From Sphingomonas sp. 35-24ZXX (GTDB lineage: Bacteria > Pseudomonadota > Alphaproteobacteria > Sphingomonadales > Sphingomonadaceae): a stretch of DNA of 64,000 nucleotides. The first letter of the stretch is position 1. The number at the start of each line of letters is the position of its first letter. The stretch spans positions 124,001-188,000 of the forward strand of contig NZ_JROG01000004.1 in NCBI RefSeq assembly GCF_000786215.1, in the 5' to 3' direction. Positions 42,095-51,341 of the stretch are shown here, one piece after another. The notes beneath the pieces were generated by a model. The model was not told where the DNA came from. It saw only the letters and a program-made list of their open reading frames with translations, and did no database searches. Both the position numbers and the translations under genes were made by a program.

Positions 42095-43861
42095 ATGTCA
42101 GAGATTACCATCACCCCCAACGCATCCGATGGCGCAGCTGCCGCCCCGGTGGTCATTCCCGCCGCGGGCGCTTCGTCGCGCGTGCTCAATGGCACCGCCA
42201 TTCCGGATCAGGTCCGCAATTTCATCAGCCAGCCGGCAGTCGCCAAGGCGATGCCGCTGATGGGTTTCCTCGGCGTCGTGATGCTGGCGATCCTCGCCTG
42301 GGCCGCCCTGCGCGAACCGCCGCAGCGCGATCTGTTCCGCGGCCTGCCAGACAACGACAAGGCCGCGGTGATTGCCGCGCTCGACAGCTCGACGATCCCC
42401 TACAGCTTCGAGGAAAGCTCGGGTACGATCATGGTGTCCGAAGATGATTACCACAAGGCGAAGATCGCGCTCGCCGCGCAGGGCCTGCCCAAGAGCGCGC
42501 CGAGCGGTGATGAGCTGATCTCTGCAATGCCGATGGGCGCCAGCCGTGCGGTGGAGAACGAAAAGCTCCGCGCCGCGCGCGAACTGGATCTCGCCCGCAG
42601 TATCGAGGCGATGGAATCGGTGGTGTCCGCCCGGGTCCATCTTGCCGTCGAGCCGCCCAGCGTCTTCATCCGCGACCGCAACGAACCTGCCGCCTCGATC
42701 GTGCTGCAGCTGGCCAATGCCGGCCGCCTGCCCGAATCCCAGGTCCAGGCCATCGTGCATCTCGTCGCCAGCTCGGTCCCCGGCCTGTCCGCCGACAATG
42801 TCTCGGTGGTCGATCAGAACGGTCGGCTGCTGTCGAACAATGGCGGCGCGAGCGGCGCAGACCAGGCTGAGCGCCAGATCGAGGTCAAGGAAGCCATCGA
42901 GGAGCGCTATCGTCGCCAGCTGACCGCGCTGCTGACGCCGGTGCTGGGCGAAGGCAATTTCGTCGCCGAAGTCTCGACCGAGGTGAATTTTGCCGAACGC
43001 CAGGCGACGACCGAGAGCTTTCCGGCTGACGAGGCGCGGGTGCGCAGCGAGCAGACGGTGGTTCAGACCGAAAACAATCCGGCCGCTGCAGGCGGCGTGC
43101 CCGGAGCGATCGCCAACCAGCCGCCGGCTGATCCCAACATCACGCCCGAGGCTGGTGCGCAGCTGGCCGGTGCCGAAGGCGCAGCCCCCGGCACCACCAC
43201 CACCCGCAACGAACAGGTCAACCGCAATTTCGAACTGGGCCGGCAGATTGCCGTCACCCGCGATCCTTCGGGCAATGTCACCCGCATCTCGGTCGCGGTG
43301 GCGGTGAAGAACCTGCCCGGCGGCAAGGAGCGCAGCGCGGCTGAAATCGCGGCGATCGAGGCTCTGGTCAAGGGTGCGATCGGTTTCGACACCGCCCGCG
43401 GTGACCAGGTGGCGATCTCCTCGCGCAATTTCGAACCGGTGACCAAGCTGGAAGAGCCGTTCTACGAGACCAGCTGGTTCAACATGCTGGTGCGCAACGT
43501 CTCTGCACTGCTGGTCGCGCTGGCCCTGATCTTCGGCATCGGTCGTCCGCTGCTCAAGCGCTACACCAAGCAGAAGGCCGACGACAAGGCCGCCGAGCTG
43601 GCCGCCGCCGCCGAAGCCGTCGAAGGCCCGTCGGGCATGCTGGCAGAGGCTCTGGCCCGCGATGGCATGGACCCGCGCAGCGCCGCTCGCGCCGCGCAGG
43701 ACAGCGAACCGGTCACGCTCGACATGATCAACGCCGCGTCGACCTATCAGGAACGCGCGCTGCTCATCCAGAATTTCGTCCGCCAGAACCCGGATCACGC
43801 CACTTTGGTCGTGCGCGATCTGCTGAAGGGTAATGCCGAGAAGGAAAAAGCCAATGCCTGA
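42095..43861 (+). CDS. fliF: Flagellar MS-ring protein FliF
   Basis: The inner-membrane ring platform, 588 residues. The first transmembrane helix is at ~45-65 (PLMGFLGVVMLAILAWAAL). The ring-building motifs are LFRGLPDNDKAAVIAALDSS, ALAAQGLP, RAARELDLARSIEAMESVVS ARVHLAVEPPSVFIRD and VPGLSADNVSVVDQNGRLLS. The second transmembrane helix is near 470. The C-terminal tail binds FliG. It overlaps fliG by 8 bases. Confidence 0.95.
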   Translation: MSEITITPNASDGAAAAPVVIPAAGASSRVLNGTAIPDQVRNFISQPAVAKAMPLMGFLGVVMLAILAWAALREPPQRDLFRGLPDNDKAAVIAALDSSTIPYSFEESSGTIMVSEDDYHKAKIALAAQGLPKSAPSGDELISAMPMGASRAVENEKLRAARELDLARSIEAMESVVSARVHLAVEPPSVFIRDRNEPAASIVLQLANAGRLPESQVQAIVHLVASSVPGLSADNVSVVDQNGRLLSNNGGASGADQAERQIEVKEAIEERYRRQLTALLTPVLGEGNFVAEVSTEVNFAERQATTESFPADEARVRSEQTVVQTENNPAAAGGVPGAIANQPPADPNITPEAGAQLAGAEGAAPGTTTTRNEQVNRNFELGRQIAVTRDPSGNVTRISVAVAVKNLPGGKERSAAEIAAIEALVKGAIGFDTARGDQVAISSRNFEPVTKLEEPFYETSWFNMLVRNVSALLVALALIFGIGRPLLKRYTKQKADDKAAELAAAAEAVEGPSGMLAEALARDGMDPRSAARAAQDSEPVTLDMINAASTYQERALLIQNFVRQNPDHATLVVRDLLKGNAEKEKANA

Positions 43862-44900
43862 CGCCCTTGATGCCGTTGTCGAAGACGGCGTTGCCCCCGA
43901 AGGCCGCCGGCCGATCCCCGGCAGCCAGGCCGCTGCCATCCTGATGCTGCTGTTCTCGGAAGAGCAGGCCGCAGAAATTCTCACCCGGCTCGAGCCCGAT
44001 GAAGTGCGCCAGCTGAGCGAGTTGATGTACACGGTCGCCGATATCGGCGCCGAGGAAATCAACGAGGTGCTCGACATGTTCATCGACAAGGCGCGCAACC
44101 GCACGACCTTGGGCTACAAGGCCAATGAACAGATCGAAGGCATGCTCAAGCGCGCTCTGGGCGACCGCCGCGCCGAAACGATGCTTACCCGCATCGCGCC
44201 CAAGAAGTCCGGCAACGGGCTGGAAGCGCTCAAGTGGATGGACGCGGTGGAAATCGCGCTGCTGGTCGAGAACGAACACCCGCAGATCGCGGCCGTCGTG
44301 CTGTCGTTCCTCAAGCCCGAAGTGGCTGCCAACGTGCTGCAGCTGCTACCCGCCGAGGCGCAGGAAGACGTGGTCTTCCGCCTGGCGACGCTGGGTCCGG
44401 TGAGCCCCGAGGCGGTCGAGACGATCGAGGCGCTGCTGATGACCCAGGGCGCCAGCCCGCGCGGTGGCGGCGGAGCGTCGTCGGGCGGTACATCGGATGC
44501 CGCAGCGATCATGAACATCATCAACAAGCGCGAGAGCACCCGCATCATCAAGGCGGTGACCAAGCGCGACAAGGACGTCGCCCGCCAGATCGAGGACGAG
44601 ATGTTCGTCTTTGCCGATCTGCTGCGGCTCGACCCCAAGGATCTGGGAACTCTGGTCCGCGCGATCGAATCCTCGCTGCTGGTCCCCGCGCTCAAGGGTG
44701 CGGAAGACAAGCTGCGCGACAAGATGTTCGGCTGCATGTCCAGCCGCGCGGCCCAGTCGATCGCCGACGAGCTGGCCGATCGCGGCCCGATGCCGATGTC
44801 CGAGGTTATCGATGCGCAGAAGGCGATCGTTCAGGCCGCCAAGCGGATGGCCGATGCCGGCGATATCGTGATCGGTGGCGGTGGCGACGAATATGTCTGA
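43854..44900 (+). CDS. fliG: Flagellar motor switch protein FliG
   Basis: The rotor protein that touches the stator, 348 residues from ATG 43854 (MPDALDAVVEDG), with AAGGA 9 bases upstream. An ATG at 43833 gives only a 7-residue extension inside fliF. Family text includes AAAILMLLFSEEQAAEILTR LEPDEVRQLSELM, EHPQIAAVVLSFLKPEVAAN VLQLLP, and the torque helix region FVFADLLRLDPKDLGTLVRA IESSLLVPALKGA with its charged residues. It overlaps fliH. Confidence 0.95.
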   Translation: MPDALDAVVEDGVAPEGRRPIPGSQAAAILMLLFSEEQAAEILTRLEPDEVRQLSELMYTVADIGAEEINEVLDMFIDKARNRTTLGYKANEQIEGMLKRALGDRRAETMLTRIAPKKSGNGLEALKWMDAVEIALLVENEHPQIAAVVLSFLKPEVAANVLQLLPAEAQEDVVFRLATLGPVSPEAVETIEALLMTQGASPRGGGGASSGGTSDAAAIMNIINKRESTRIIKAVTKRDKDVARQIEDEMFVFADLLRLDPKDLGTLVRAIESSLLVPALKGAEDKLRDKMFGCMSSRAAQSIADELADRGPMPMSEVIDAQKAIVQAAKRMADAGDIVIGGGGDEYV

Positions 44901-45576
44901 CCGCCCGATCACCATCGCGCCCGATGGCGCCGCGCAGTTCATGCCGGTATGGCAGATGCAGGCCGCACCTGCCGCCTTCCGGCCGTCGCAGATCTTCTCG
45001 TCGATGTCCGATTTCGCCAGCGCCGATGCGTCGGCCGATCCTGCCGCCGATTACGGTCTGGACGACGATTTCGGCGACGAGATGATCGTGGACGAGGGCC
45101 CCAGCGCAGACGAGCTGCTGGTCCAGGCTTATGATCAGGGCGTCGCCGATGGCATCGCCCAGGCACAGGCTGAAATGCAGGCGAGCGAGGCGGCCACGCA
45201 GGCGCTGGCCCAGGCGGTTCTCGCGCTGCGCCCGCAGCTCTCGCAGGGTCTGTGCGCGATGCTGCTGCACACGATGAAGCAGATGCTCGAGCGGTCGAGC
45301 GGCTTTGTCGAGCCTGATGCTGCGGTGCTGGAAAAGCACTGTCGCTCGCTCGCCGCACTGGTCACCCGCGACATGCGCGGCAGCGCGCTGCACCTCCATC
45401 CCGAAGACATGAAGCTGCTCGGCGATGCCGAATGCGGCCTGGTGCTGACCCCTGATCCGACAATCCGGCGCGGTACGGTTTCGCTTAACCACGCCGATGG
45501 ATGGATTGAGCAAGGAACCCAGCCGATGCTCGATGCCCTGCAGGGGCTGATCGACGACATGGAGGGCGACCAATGA
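44893..45576 (+). CDS. fliH: Flagellar export ATPase regulator FliH
   Basis: The stator-like partner of the export ATPase, 227 residues from ATG 44893 (MSDRPITIAPDG), overlapping the fliG stop. An acidic N-terminal half is followed by a long helix (YDQGVADGIAQAQAEMQASE AATQALAQAV) and a V-ATPase-E-like C-terminal domain (ALHLHPEDMKLLGDAECGLV). Sequence is poorly conserved in this family. The call rests on position between fliG and fliI plus these features. Confidence 0.85.
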   Translation: MSDRPITIAPDGAAQFMPVWQMQAAPAAFRPSQIFSSMSDFASADASADPAADYGLDDDFGDEMIVDEGPSADELLVQAYDQGVADGIAQAQAEMQASEAATQALAQAVLALRPQLSQGLCAMLLHTMKQMLERSSGFVEPDAAVLEKHCRSLAALVTRDMRGSALHLHPEDMKLLGDAECGLVLTPDPTIRRGTVSLNHADGWIEQGTQPMLDALQGLIDDMEGDQ

Positions 45577-46904
45577 TCGCGGCACAGGAAGAGGCAGTTC
45601 GCCAGTTCACCGACAAGATCGCGACGCTCGAGGCGGGCCCCCGCCGCGTCGGGCGCCTGGTCGCGCATGAAGGCGGCATGCTGGAAGTCACCGGTTTCGA
45701 TTATCCGATCGGCTATGGTGGATCGGTCCGCGCTGCCGATGGCCGCCGCATCCGCGCGGAAATCGCAGGCTTTCGCGGCTCGCGCGCGATGATGGTGCCG
45801 CTGGAAAGCGACGCTGCGCTGCGCAGCGGCGCACGCGTCGAACCCGATGCGCAGGCGAACATGGCGGTGGTGGGCGAAGGCCTGCTCGGCCGCGTCATCG
45901 GCCCGATGGGCGAACCGCTCGACGGACTGGGACCGGTGATCGCGCACGATCGCTGGCCGCTCGCCGGCAAGCGCGAGAACGTGCTCAACCGCGGCCGTGT
46001 CACCAAGACGATTGACCTGGGCGTGCGCGCTATCAACGCATTGCTCACGGCAGGGCACGGCCAGCGCATTGCCGTCGCAGCAGGCTCGGGTGTCGGTAAA
46101 TCGGTGCTGATCGGCCAGATCATCGGCTTTGCCGAGGCCGATATCATCGTTGTCGGGCTGATCGGCGAACGCGGCCGCGAGGTCAGCGATTTCGTCGAGA
46201 CCAAGATGTCGGGGCCGATGAAGTCGCGCACCGTCACCGTCGCGGTGCCCGCCGATCACAGTCCGATCCTGCGCCTGCGCGCGGCCTATCGTGCCACCGC
46301 GATCGCCGAATATTTCCGCAAGCAGGGCAAGAAGGTCCTGCTGATCATCGACAGCCTCACCCGCATCGCGCATGCCCAGCGCGAGATCGGCCTGGCACTG
46401 GGCGAGCCGCCGACGATGAAGGGCTATCCCCCTTCGGCGCTGGCGCTGATCCCCAAGCTGGTCGAGCGTGCGGGCAACGACCGCGAAAGCGGCGGTTCGA
46501 TCACGGCTCTATATACGGTGCTGGCAGATGGCGACGATCTGGACGACCCGATCGTCGATGGCGCGCGCGCGATCGTCGACGGGCACATCATATTGTCGCG
46601 CTCGATGGCCGAGCAGGGGATCTTTCCCGCGATCGATATCGGCAAATCGCTGAGCCGCGTCGCGACCGACATCATCCCCGACGAGCATCGCCGCGCGATG
46701 GCGAACTTCCGCCGCATCTGGTCGGCCTATGAGGAAAACCGCGATCTGCTGCTGATGGGCGCGTATCGCGAAGGGACAGATGCCAATATCGACGAGGCGG
46801 TGGCGCGCAGGCCCGACCTGCTCGACTTCATCCGCCAGGCCCCGCACGACCGGATCGAGCTGGACGCGAGCGTCGCTGAACTGTTGCAGGGCTTTGGCAC
46901 ATGA
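45573..46904 (+). CDS. fliI: Flagellum-specific export ATPase FliI
   Basis: An F1-beta-like ATPase that energises export, 443 residues. Walker A is AGSGVGKS near residue 170. LIGERGREVSDFVE, Walker B VLLIIDSLTRIAHAQREIGL and PPSALALIPKLVERAGN are all present. ATGA overlaps with fliH before and fliJ after. Confidence 0.96.
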   Translation: MIAAQEEAVRQFTDKIATLEAGPRRVGRLVAHEGGMLEVTGFDYPIGYGGSVRAADGRRIRAEIAGFRGSRAMMVPLESDAALRSGARVEPDAQANMAVVGEGLLGRVIGPMGEPLDGLGPVIAHDRWPLAGKRENVLNRGRVTKTIDLGVRAINALLTAGHGQRIAVAAGSGVGKSVLIGQIIGFAEADIIVVGLIGERGREVSDFVETKMSGPMKSRTVTVAVPADHSPILRLRAAYRATAIAEYFRKQGKKVLLIIDSLTRIAHAQREIGLALGEPPTMKGYPPSALALIPKLVERAGNDRESGGSITALYTVLADGDDLDDPIVDGARAIVDGHIILSRSMAEQGIFPAIDIGKSLSRVATDIIPDEHRRAMANFRRIWSAYEENRDLLLMGAYREGTDANIDEAVARRPDLLDFIRQAPHDRIELDASVAELLQGFGT

Positions 46905-47326
46905 GCCTGAAGCCCAAATCGTGGAAGCGGGTGCATGCGGTGCGCGATGCCCAGGTCAAGCTGGCGATCGGCGCGGCCGCGGTGGCAATGCGCAACGAGG
47001 CAACCCTGGTCAACAATGCCGAGCGGCTGAAGAAGCTGCGCGACAACGCGTTCGACGCCGGACACTGCCAGAATGGCGCGTCGCTGCATGCGCAGCTCGA
47101 GCTCGCGCAGCGGCTGATCCGTGCCGATGGCGAGATCAGCACGGCGCTGGTCCGCGCGCGGCAACACCTTGCCCAGGTCGAGCGGCAACGCACTGCCGCC
47201 TATATCGACCGCGAAACAACATCGAAGCTGCTCGATCGTGCGATCGCGCAAGCCGATGAAACCGCCGAACGCAAGGCCGCCCGCCTGCCGCTCAGGCGCA
47301 AAAACACAAAGGAGGCAGAGGAATGA
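46901..47326 (+). CDS. fliJ: Flagellar export chaperone-like protein FliJ
   Basis: A small coiled-coil protein of 141 residues between fliI and fliK, overlapping both by ATGA. It is helical throughout with Arg/Gln/Ala heptads (NNAERLKKLRDNAFDAGHCQ; TALVRARQHLAQVERQRTAA; KLLDRAIAQADETAERKAA). FliJ is too variable to recognise by motif, so the name rests on order and composition. Confidence 0.8.
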   Translation: MSLKPKSWKRVHAVRDAQVKLAIGAAAVAMRNEATLVNNAERLKKLRDNAFDAGHCQNGASLHAQLELAQRLIRADGEISTALVRARQHLAQVERQRTAAYIDRETTSKLLDRAIAQADETAERKAARLPLRRKNTKEAEE

Positions 47327-49770
47327 GCCAGGATCTGATGCAGGCGCTTTCGGGATCGTCTATCTTGTCGCTGTCAATTGGCACGCTTCCTGCTGGAAGG
47401 CAGGGCATGAGCCTTGACGCCAACCCCTTTGCCAGCCAGCTGGCGCTGATGACCGGAACGGATGCTGCCGTGCCGGGATCGCTTGCGCCCATGGCCAGCG
47501 CACCGGCGATGGGCGAGGGGGCGTTCGCCGCCGCTCTCGACGATGTTGCTCCGCCCGTGCTGGCCGATGCACCCGTCCAGGCACGGTTGGCAGATGCTGC
47601 AGCCCCTGGCGCCATCGCTCCGACCGCAGCCCCGATCGGCGCTGTCCCCGGTTCCGCAACCCCGCTCGGCGTTGCCCCCCAGATCGTCGCCGCGCTGCCC
47701 GAAGATGCCAGCGCCAGCCAGATCATCGAAGCCGCGTTGACCGGTTCGGCATCGCTGGATGCCCCGATTGTTGCAGCCCCTGTGACTGACAAGCGCGCGG
47801 CGAGCGTCCAGACGCAGGTTGCACCCCAGGCTCAGACCCCTGTTGCTGTCGCGCCGCAGACCCCCGCAATCGCCACCCCAGCCGGCACGGCCACACCCGT
47901 GACGGTGCCTCCGGTCGCGCACATTCCAGCACGTCCGGTCGCCGCGATCAATGCGCCGATGCCGACCGAAGCGTCGGTGATTCCGGCTGCCGAGCCTGAG
48001 GCTGCGGCGGATGACGATACCGCCGCGCTGGCTTCGGATACCCCCCGGCCGCAGCGCCGTGCGAGGGCCGAAGCCGCCGTGATCACAGCCGAAGCGCCCG
48101 TTGCGATCGCGATCGTGCCGGCCCCGGTGGCGCAGCCCGTGACGCCGATTGCTGCGCCCGAGACCGACCTTGGCACCACCCGCATCCTCGCCAAGGCGGC
48201 GCTGCAGGCTCCGCGCCAGCAGACGTTGGACGAGGCTGCGGCGCTGCCCGGCGAGCCTGATCTGGCCCCCGTCGCTGATCAGGCCGATCGCGCGCCATTG
48301 GCGCAGCCTGCAACCGATCCGGTCGATCCGACCCCGCAACCGCACCGGCAGCCCGAAGCGACCATCCCGTCCGAGATCGCCCCCGCTCCAGTCGCGGCGC
48401 CTGTCGCTGCTGCTCCGGTTTCCGCACCCGTCTCCGCCACCCCGGCGCGGCCCGCAGCGGTCGGCGCCACACCGGTAGCGACCGCGCAGTTCGCTCCCCC
48501 CCGGACGCGCGCGGCTGTCGCACAGTCGGCTTCGGCCTCGCCTCTGACGGCGCCCGCCGCACCCGTTTCAAGCGCGGCTGCTGAGCCCGTTTCCGTCCCG
48601 ACCGCAGCACCGGCCATGCCGTCTGCTGAAGCGTCTGCGTCGGTCAACCGGGTCGCTGCGGACGCTGTTCCGGCCGCCGCCGCAACCAGCGTGCCTGCGC
48701 CTGCGGCACCGGTCGATGCCGTGATGCAGACCGCGGCACCTGCCACCCCCGCCGCGCCTCTGGTCAGCAATGCCGCGCCTCTGGCCAACGACATTGCGGT
48801 GGTAGCCAACGCGCCACAGCAGGTTGCGCAGCCAGCCCAGGCCCAGAATGCGCAGTCCCAGAACGCCCAGGCTCAGAACGCCCAGGTCCAGAACGCCCAG
48901 GCCCCGTTGGTCAACGAGGCGCCGCCTGTCCTGGCTCAACCCGCGGTTCAGGCCCAAGCCGCAATCCAGGTTCAGTCGGCTCAGGTTCAGTCGGCTCAGG
49001 TTCAGTCGGTCCCGTCAGGTACGGCCCTGCGCACGACGGCAGCCGGACCGCGCGCCACCTTCACCCCCGCGGCTCGCCGCGTCGTCGACGCTGCCGTCCA
49101 GTCGGCGCGTCCTGCCGAAGCGCTGGCGGCGGTGTTCGATCGCGCCGATCTGGATATCGATCCGGCAGCATCGCTCGCCCGGACCGATTTTGCCGCACCG
49201 CCGATGATGGAAGCCATTCCGCCGTCCTGGGCCGCCGCGCTCAACGCGGTCAGCTCGCCTTCGCAGCAGCTGGCAGGCGTGGCAGCGCCGCAGGCATCAG
49301 CTCAGGCCAATGCAACGCCGATGGAAACGCTCAACTTCGATGCGGGCTTCGTCGCCAATATCGAGACCCAGATCGCCCGCGTCGCCAATGGCGGACAGAC
49401 GGTGCGGATGCAGATCATGCCCGAGAACCTGGGCCGCATCGATATCGAGATGCTGGCCGGGCCGGAGCGCGATCAGGTCCGGATCGTCACCGAACATGAT
49501 GCGGTGCGCGACACTCTGGTGAGCTCGCAGCACCGGCTCGAACAGGATCTGCGCAGCAATGCCCAGCGTCCGACCGAAGTCACCGTCGAGCTTCGCCAGC
49601 AGTCGCCCGGCACGCAGAACGGATCGGCCCAGCAACAGCAGCAGCGCAGCCAGGCCGGAGCGGACACCGCATCGGCGCGCGATGCGGGCCAGCGCCAGGC
49701 CGCAGGTGACCCTGCAGCCGATGCAGCGCCGGCCGCACGGCGACCGCGCGGCAATGTTCGTTACGCTTAA
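47323..49770 (+). CDS. fliK: Flagellar hook-length control protein FliK, long Ala/Pro-rich form
   Basis: The secreted molecular ruler and export-specificity switch, 815 residues, about twice the enterobacterial length. Residues ~30-640 are low-complexity Ala/Pro/Val text. They contain two in-frame minisatellites: five-residue AQNAQ-type units at ~505-525 and VQSAQ units at ~546-565. The C-terminal domain (~665-775) carries the FliK switch signature GQTVRMQIMPENLGRIDIEM LAG and QHRLEQDLRSNAQRPTEVTV EL, then a Gln-rich tail. The start overlaps fliJ by ATGA. ATG 47408 is a possible internal start. Confidence 0.9.
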   Translation: MSQDLMQALSGSSILSLSIGTLPAGRQGMSLDANPFASQLALMTGTDAAVPGSLAPMASAPAMGEGAFAAALDDVAPPVLADAPVQARLADAAAPGAIAPTAAPIGAVPGSATPLGVAPQIVAALPEDASASQIIEAALTGSASLDAPIVAAPVTDKRAASVQTQVAPQAQTPVAVAPQTPAIATPAGTATPVTVPPVAHIPARPVAAINAPMPTEASVIPAAEPEAAADDDTAALASDTPRPQRRARAEAAVITAEAPVAIAIVPAPVAQPVTPIAAPETDLGTTRILAKAALQAPRQQTLDEAAALPGEPDLAPVADQADRAPLAQPATDPVDPTPQPHRQPEATIPSEIAPAPVAAPVAAAPVSAPVSATPARPAAVGATPVATAQFAPPRTRAAVAQSASASPLTAPAAPVSSAAAEPVSVPTAAPAMPSAEASASVNRVAADAVPAAAATSVPAPAAPVDAVMQTAAPATPAAPLVSNAAPLANDIAVVANAPQQVAQPAQAQNAQSQNAQAQNAQVQNAQAPLVNEAPPVLAQPAVQAQAAIQVQSAQVQSAQVQSVPSGTALRTTAAGPRATFTPAARRVVDAAVQSARPAEALAAVFDRADLDIDPAASLARTDFAAPPMMEAIPPSWAAALNAVSSPSQQLAGVAAPQASAQANATPMETLNFDAGFVANIETQIARVANGGQTVRMQIMPENLGRIDIEMLAGPERDQVRIVTEHDAVRDTLVSSQHRLEQDLRSNAQRPTEVTVELRQQSPGTQNGSAQQQQQRSQAGADTASARDAGQRQAAGDPAADAAPAARRPRGNVRYA
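48838..49012 (+). repeat. 15-base tandem repeats inside fliK
   Basis: Units close to CAGAACGCCCAGGCT recur about five times at ~48838-48905, and units CAGGTTCAGTCGGCT recur three times at ~48967-49011. The 15-base period keeps the frame, giving repeating five-residue units in the ruler region of FliK. Confidence 0.8.
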
Positions 49771-49809
49771 CCAATTGAACCAGTGAATTTTTCTTGAGGG
49801 ACTCTAAAG

Positions 49810-50376
49810 ATGGCTGACACCGAAAAGGAACCGAAGAAGAAGGGTGGCTTGGTCAAGAAGCTGCTTATTCCTCTGATCGCCGTCGTCGTCCTGGGTGGCG
49901 GCGGTGCGGCGGCAGGCTTTTTTGCCGCCGGAATGGTCGGCGGCGGAGAGCATGAAGACCCCAATGCGCCCAAGGTGGTGCTGAAGGATGGCACGACGGT
50001 GTCGGCCAAGGCGGCAGGCCTCAAGCAGGTCGCCTCGGGCAGCCATCTCGATGCCAAGTTCAAGGTGACCTACCTGCCGATCGAGGAACCGTTCACCGCC
50101 AATCTGCGCGGTGGCGGCGGCTTTGCCCAGATGTCGCTCGCGGTTTCGACCTATTTTGACGACAAGGTTCCCGCCGCGTTGACCGAACACAATATCGCGA
50201 TCCGTTCGGCCATCCTGCTGTCGATCAGCGAATTCGACACGATGCAGCTCGAAACGCTGGAGGGCAAGGAACAGCTCAAGGGCGAGATCAAGAAGGTGAT
50301 CAACAACACCCTGGTCGAAAAGACCGGCTTTGCCGGGGTCGAGGACGTCTATTTCACCAGCTTCGTGGTCCAGTAA
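49810..50376 (+). CDS. fliL: Flagellar basal-body protein FliL
   Basis: A stator-associated single-pass membrane protein, 188 residues. A Lys-rich cytoplasmic N-terminus (KEPKKKGGLVKK) is followed by the helix LLIPLIAVVVLGGGGAAAGF F and a periplasmic domain ending KGEIKKVINNTLVEKTGFAG VEDVYFTSFVVQ, typical of FliL. It lies 39 bases after fliK with TTGAGGGAC upstream. Confidence 0.93.
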   Translation: MADTEKEPKKKGGLVKKLLIPLIAVVVLGGGGAAAGFFAAGMVGGGEHEDPNAPKVVLKDGTTVSAKAAGLKQVASGSHLDAKFKVTYLPIEEPFTANLRGGGGFAQMSLAVSTYFDDKVPAALTEHNIAIRSAILLSISEFDTMQLETLEGKEQLKGEIKKVINNTLVEKTGFAGVEDVYFTSFVVQ

Positions 50377-50395
50377 GTCAGGGCGATCAGCAGAC

Positions 50396-51334
50396 ATGAC
50401 CACGATCAACCCTGATTCCCTGGCCGATGGCCTCGATGGCACCGCGGCTGCGCTGGCAGAGCGGCGCACGGCCGAGCACAGCTTTGCCAAGGCCGATGCC
50501 GACCAGAAGACGGTCGTGCCGGTGCTGCGCCGGGTCGCGCGGTCGCTGTGCGTGGGCCTTCGCGGCGCGCTGGAACCCATCGCCGGAGTCAAGCTGCGCG
50601 TCGATGCGCCCGATGCCGAATTCACGCAATTCGATGCATGGTGCGACCGCCAGGCCGAGCTTGTCAGCATCAGCCAGTTCGTGCTCAATCCCATGCAGGG
50701 CCGGGTGCTGCTGCGCATGGAACCCGCCTTCGTCTCGGCGATGCTCGATGCGTTCTTTGGCGGATCTCCGCGCGAATCGACCGCCTTCAAGAAGGAATTC
50801 ACCCAGACCGACATCCGCCTGATCGGCCGTCTTGCCCGTGCCATCGGCGAGCGCATCGGTGGATCGTGGAACGAGGTCGGCAGCTTTTCGTGCCATACCG
50901 CAGGCCATTCGACCACCGTCGATGGCGCGCGGGTGGCAGCGCCGACCGCCCGGATCGTGGCGCAGCGCTTTCGCATCACGCTGCCCACCAATGTGCGGTA
51001 CGAGCTCGAGATCGTCTATCCGCTCGATGGCCTTCAGGCCGCCGAACAGTGCCTGACGCCCGCCGGCTTTGCCGATGAACGGCTGCCCGATCCCGCTTGG
51101 CGCGACCAGATGTCGAAATCGCTGGCGCAGGTCACCTTGCCGGCCCGCTCGGTGCTGGCGCGCCCGGTGCTGACGTTGCCGCAGCTGGCTGATCTCAAGC
51201 CCGGCGACATCATTCCCATTCCACCGGCGCGCAACCTGCCGCTGATCATCGGCGACCGCATCTTTGCGCGCGGCAGCCTGGGCGAACAGAACGGCCTGGC
51301 CGCGTTCCGCATCGAAACCATTGAAAGAGGATAA
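50396..51334 (+). CDS. fliM: Flagellar motor switch protein FliM (without the usual CheY-binding N-terminus)
   Basis: A C-ring subunit of 312 residues from ATG 50396 (MTTINPDSLADGLDGTAAAL). The middle domain has MQGRVLLRMEPAFVSAMLDA FFGG and FTQTDIRLIGRLARAIGERI. The C-terminal SPOA domain has LARPVLTLPQLADLKPGDII PI. The N-terminus lacks the conserved LSQxEIDALL CheY-binding peptide. The upstream extension to 50330 is a fliL shadow and does not contain it either. Confidence 0.9.
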   Translation: MTTINPDSLADGLDGTAAALAERRTAEHSFAKADADQKTVVPVLRRVARSLCVGLRGALEPIAGVKLRVDAPDAEFTQFDAWCDRQAELVSISQFVLNPMQGRVLLRMEPAFVSAMLDAFFGGSPRESTAFKKEFTQTDIRLIGRLARAIGERIGGSWNEVGSFSCHTAGHSTTVDGARVAAPTARIVAQRFRITLPTNVRYELEIVYPLDGLQAAEQCLTPAGFADERLPDPAWRDQMSKSLAQVTLPARSVLARPVLTLPQLADLKPGDIIPIPPARNLPLIIGDRIFARGSLGEQNGLAAFRIETIERG

Positions 51335-51341
51335 GCCACCA

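Noticed and set aside
47379-47394. Near-consensus sigma-54 site (TGGCAC-GCTTC-CTGC) at the 5' end of fliK
   Set aside because: The -12 differs from TTGC, and the implied transcript start would lie only ~3 bases before the next ATG (47408), so it is unlikely to serve as a promoter.
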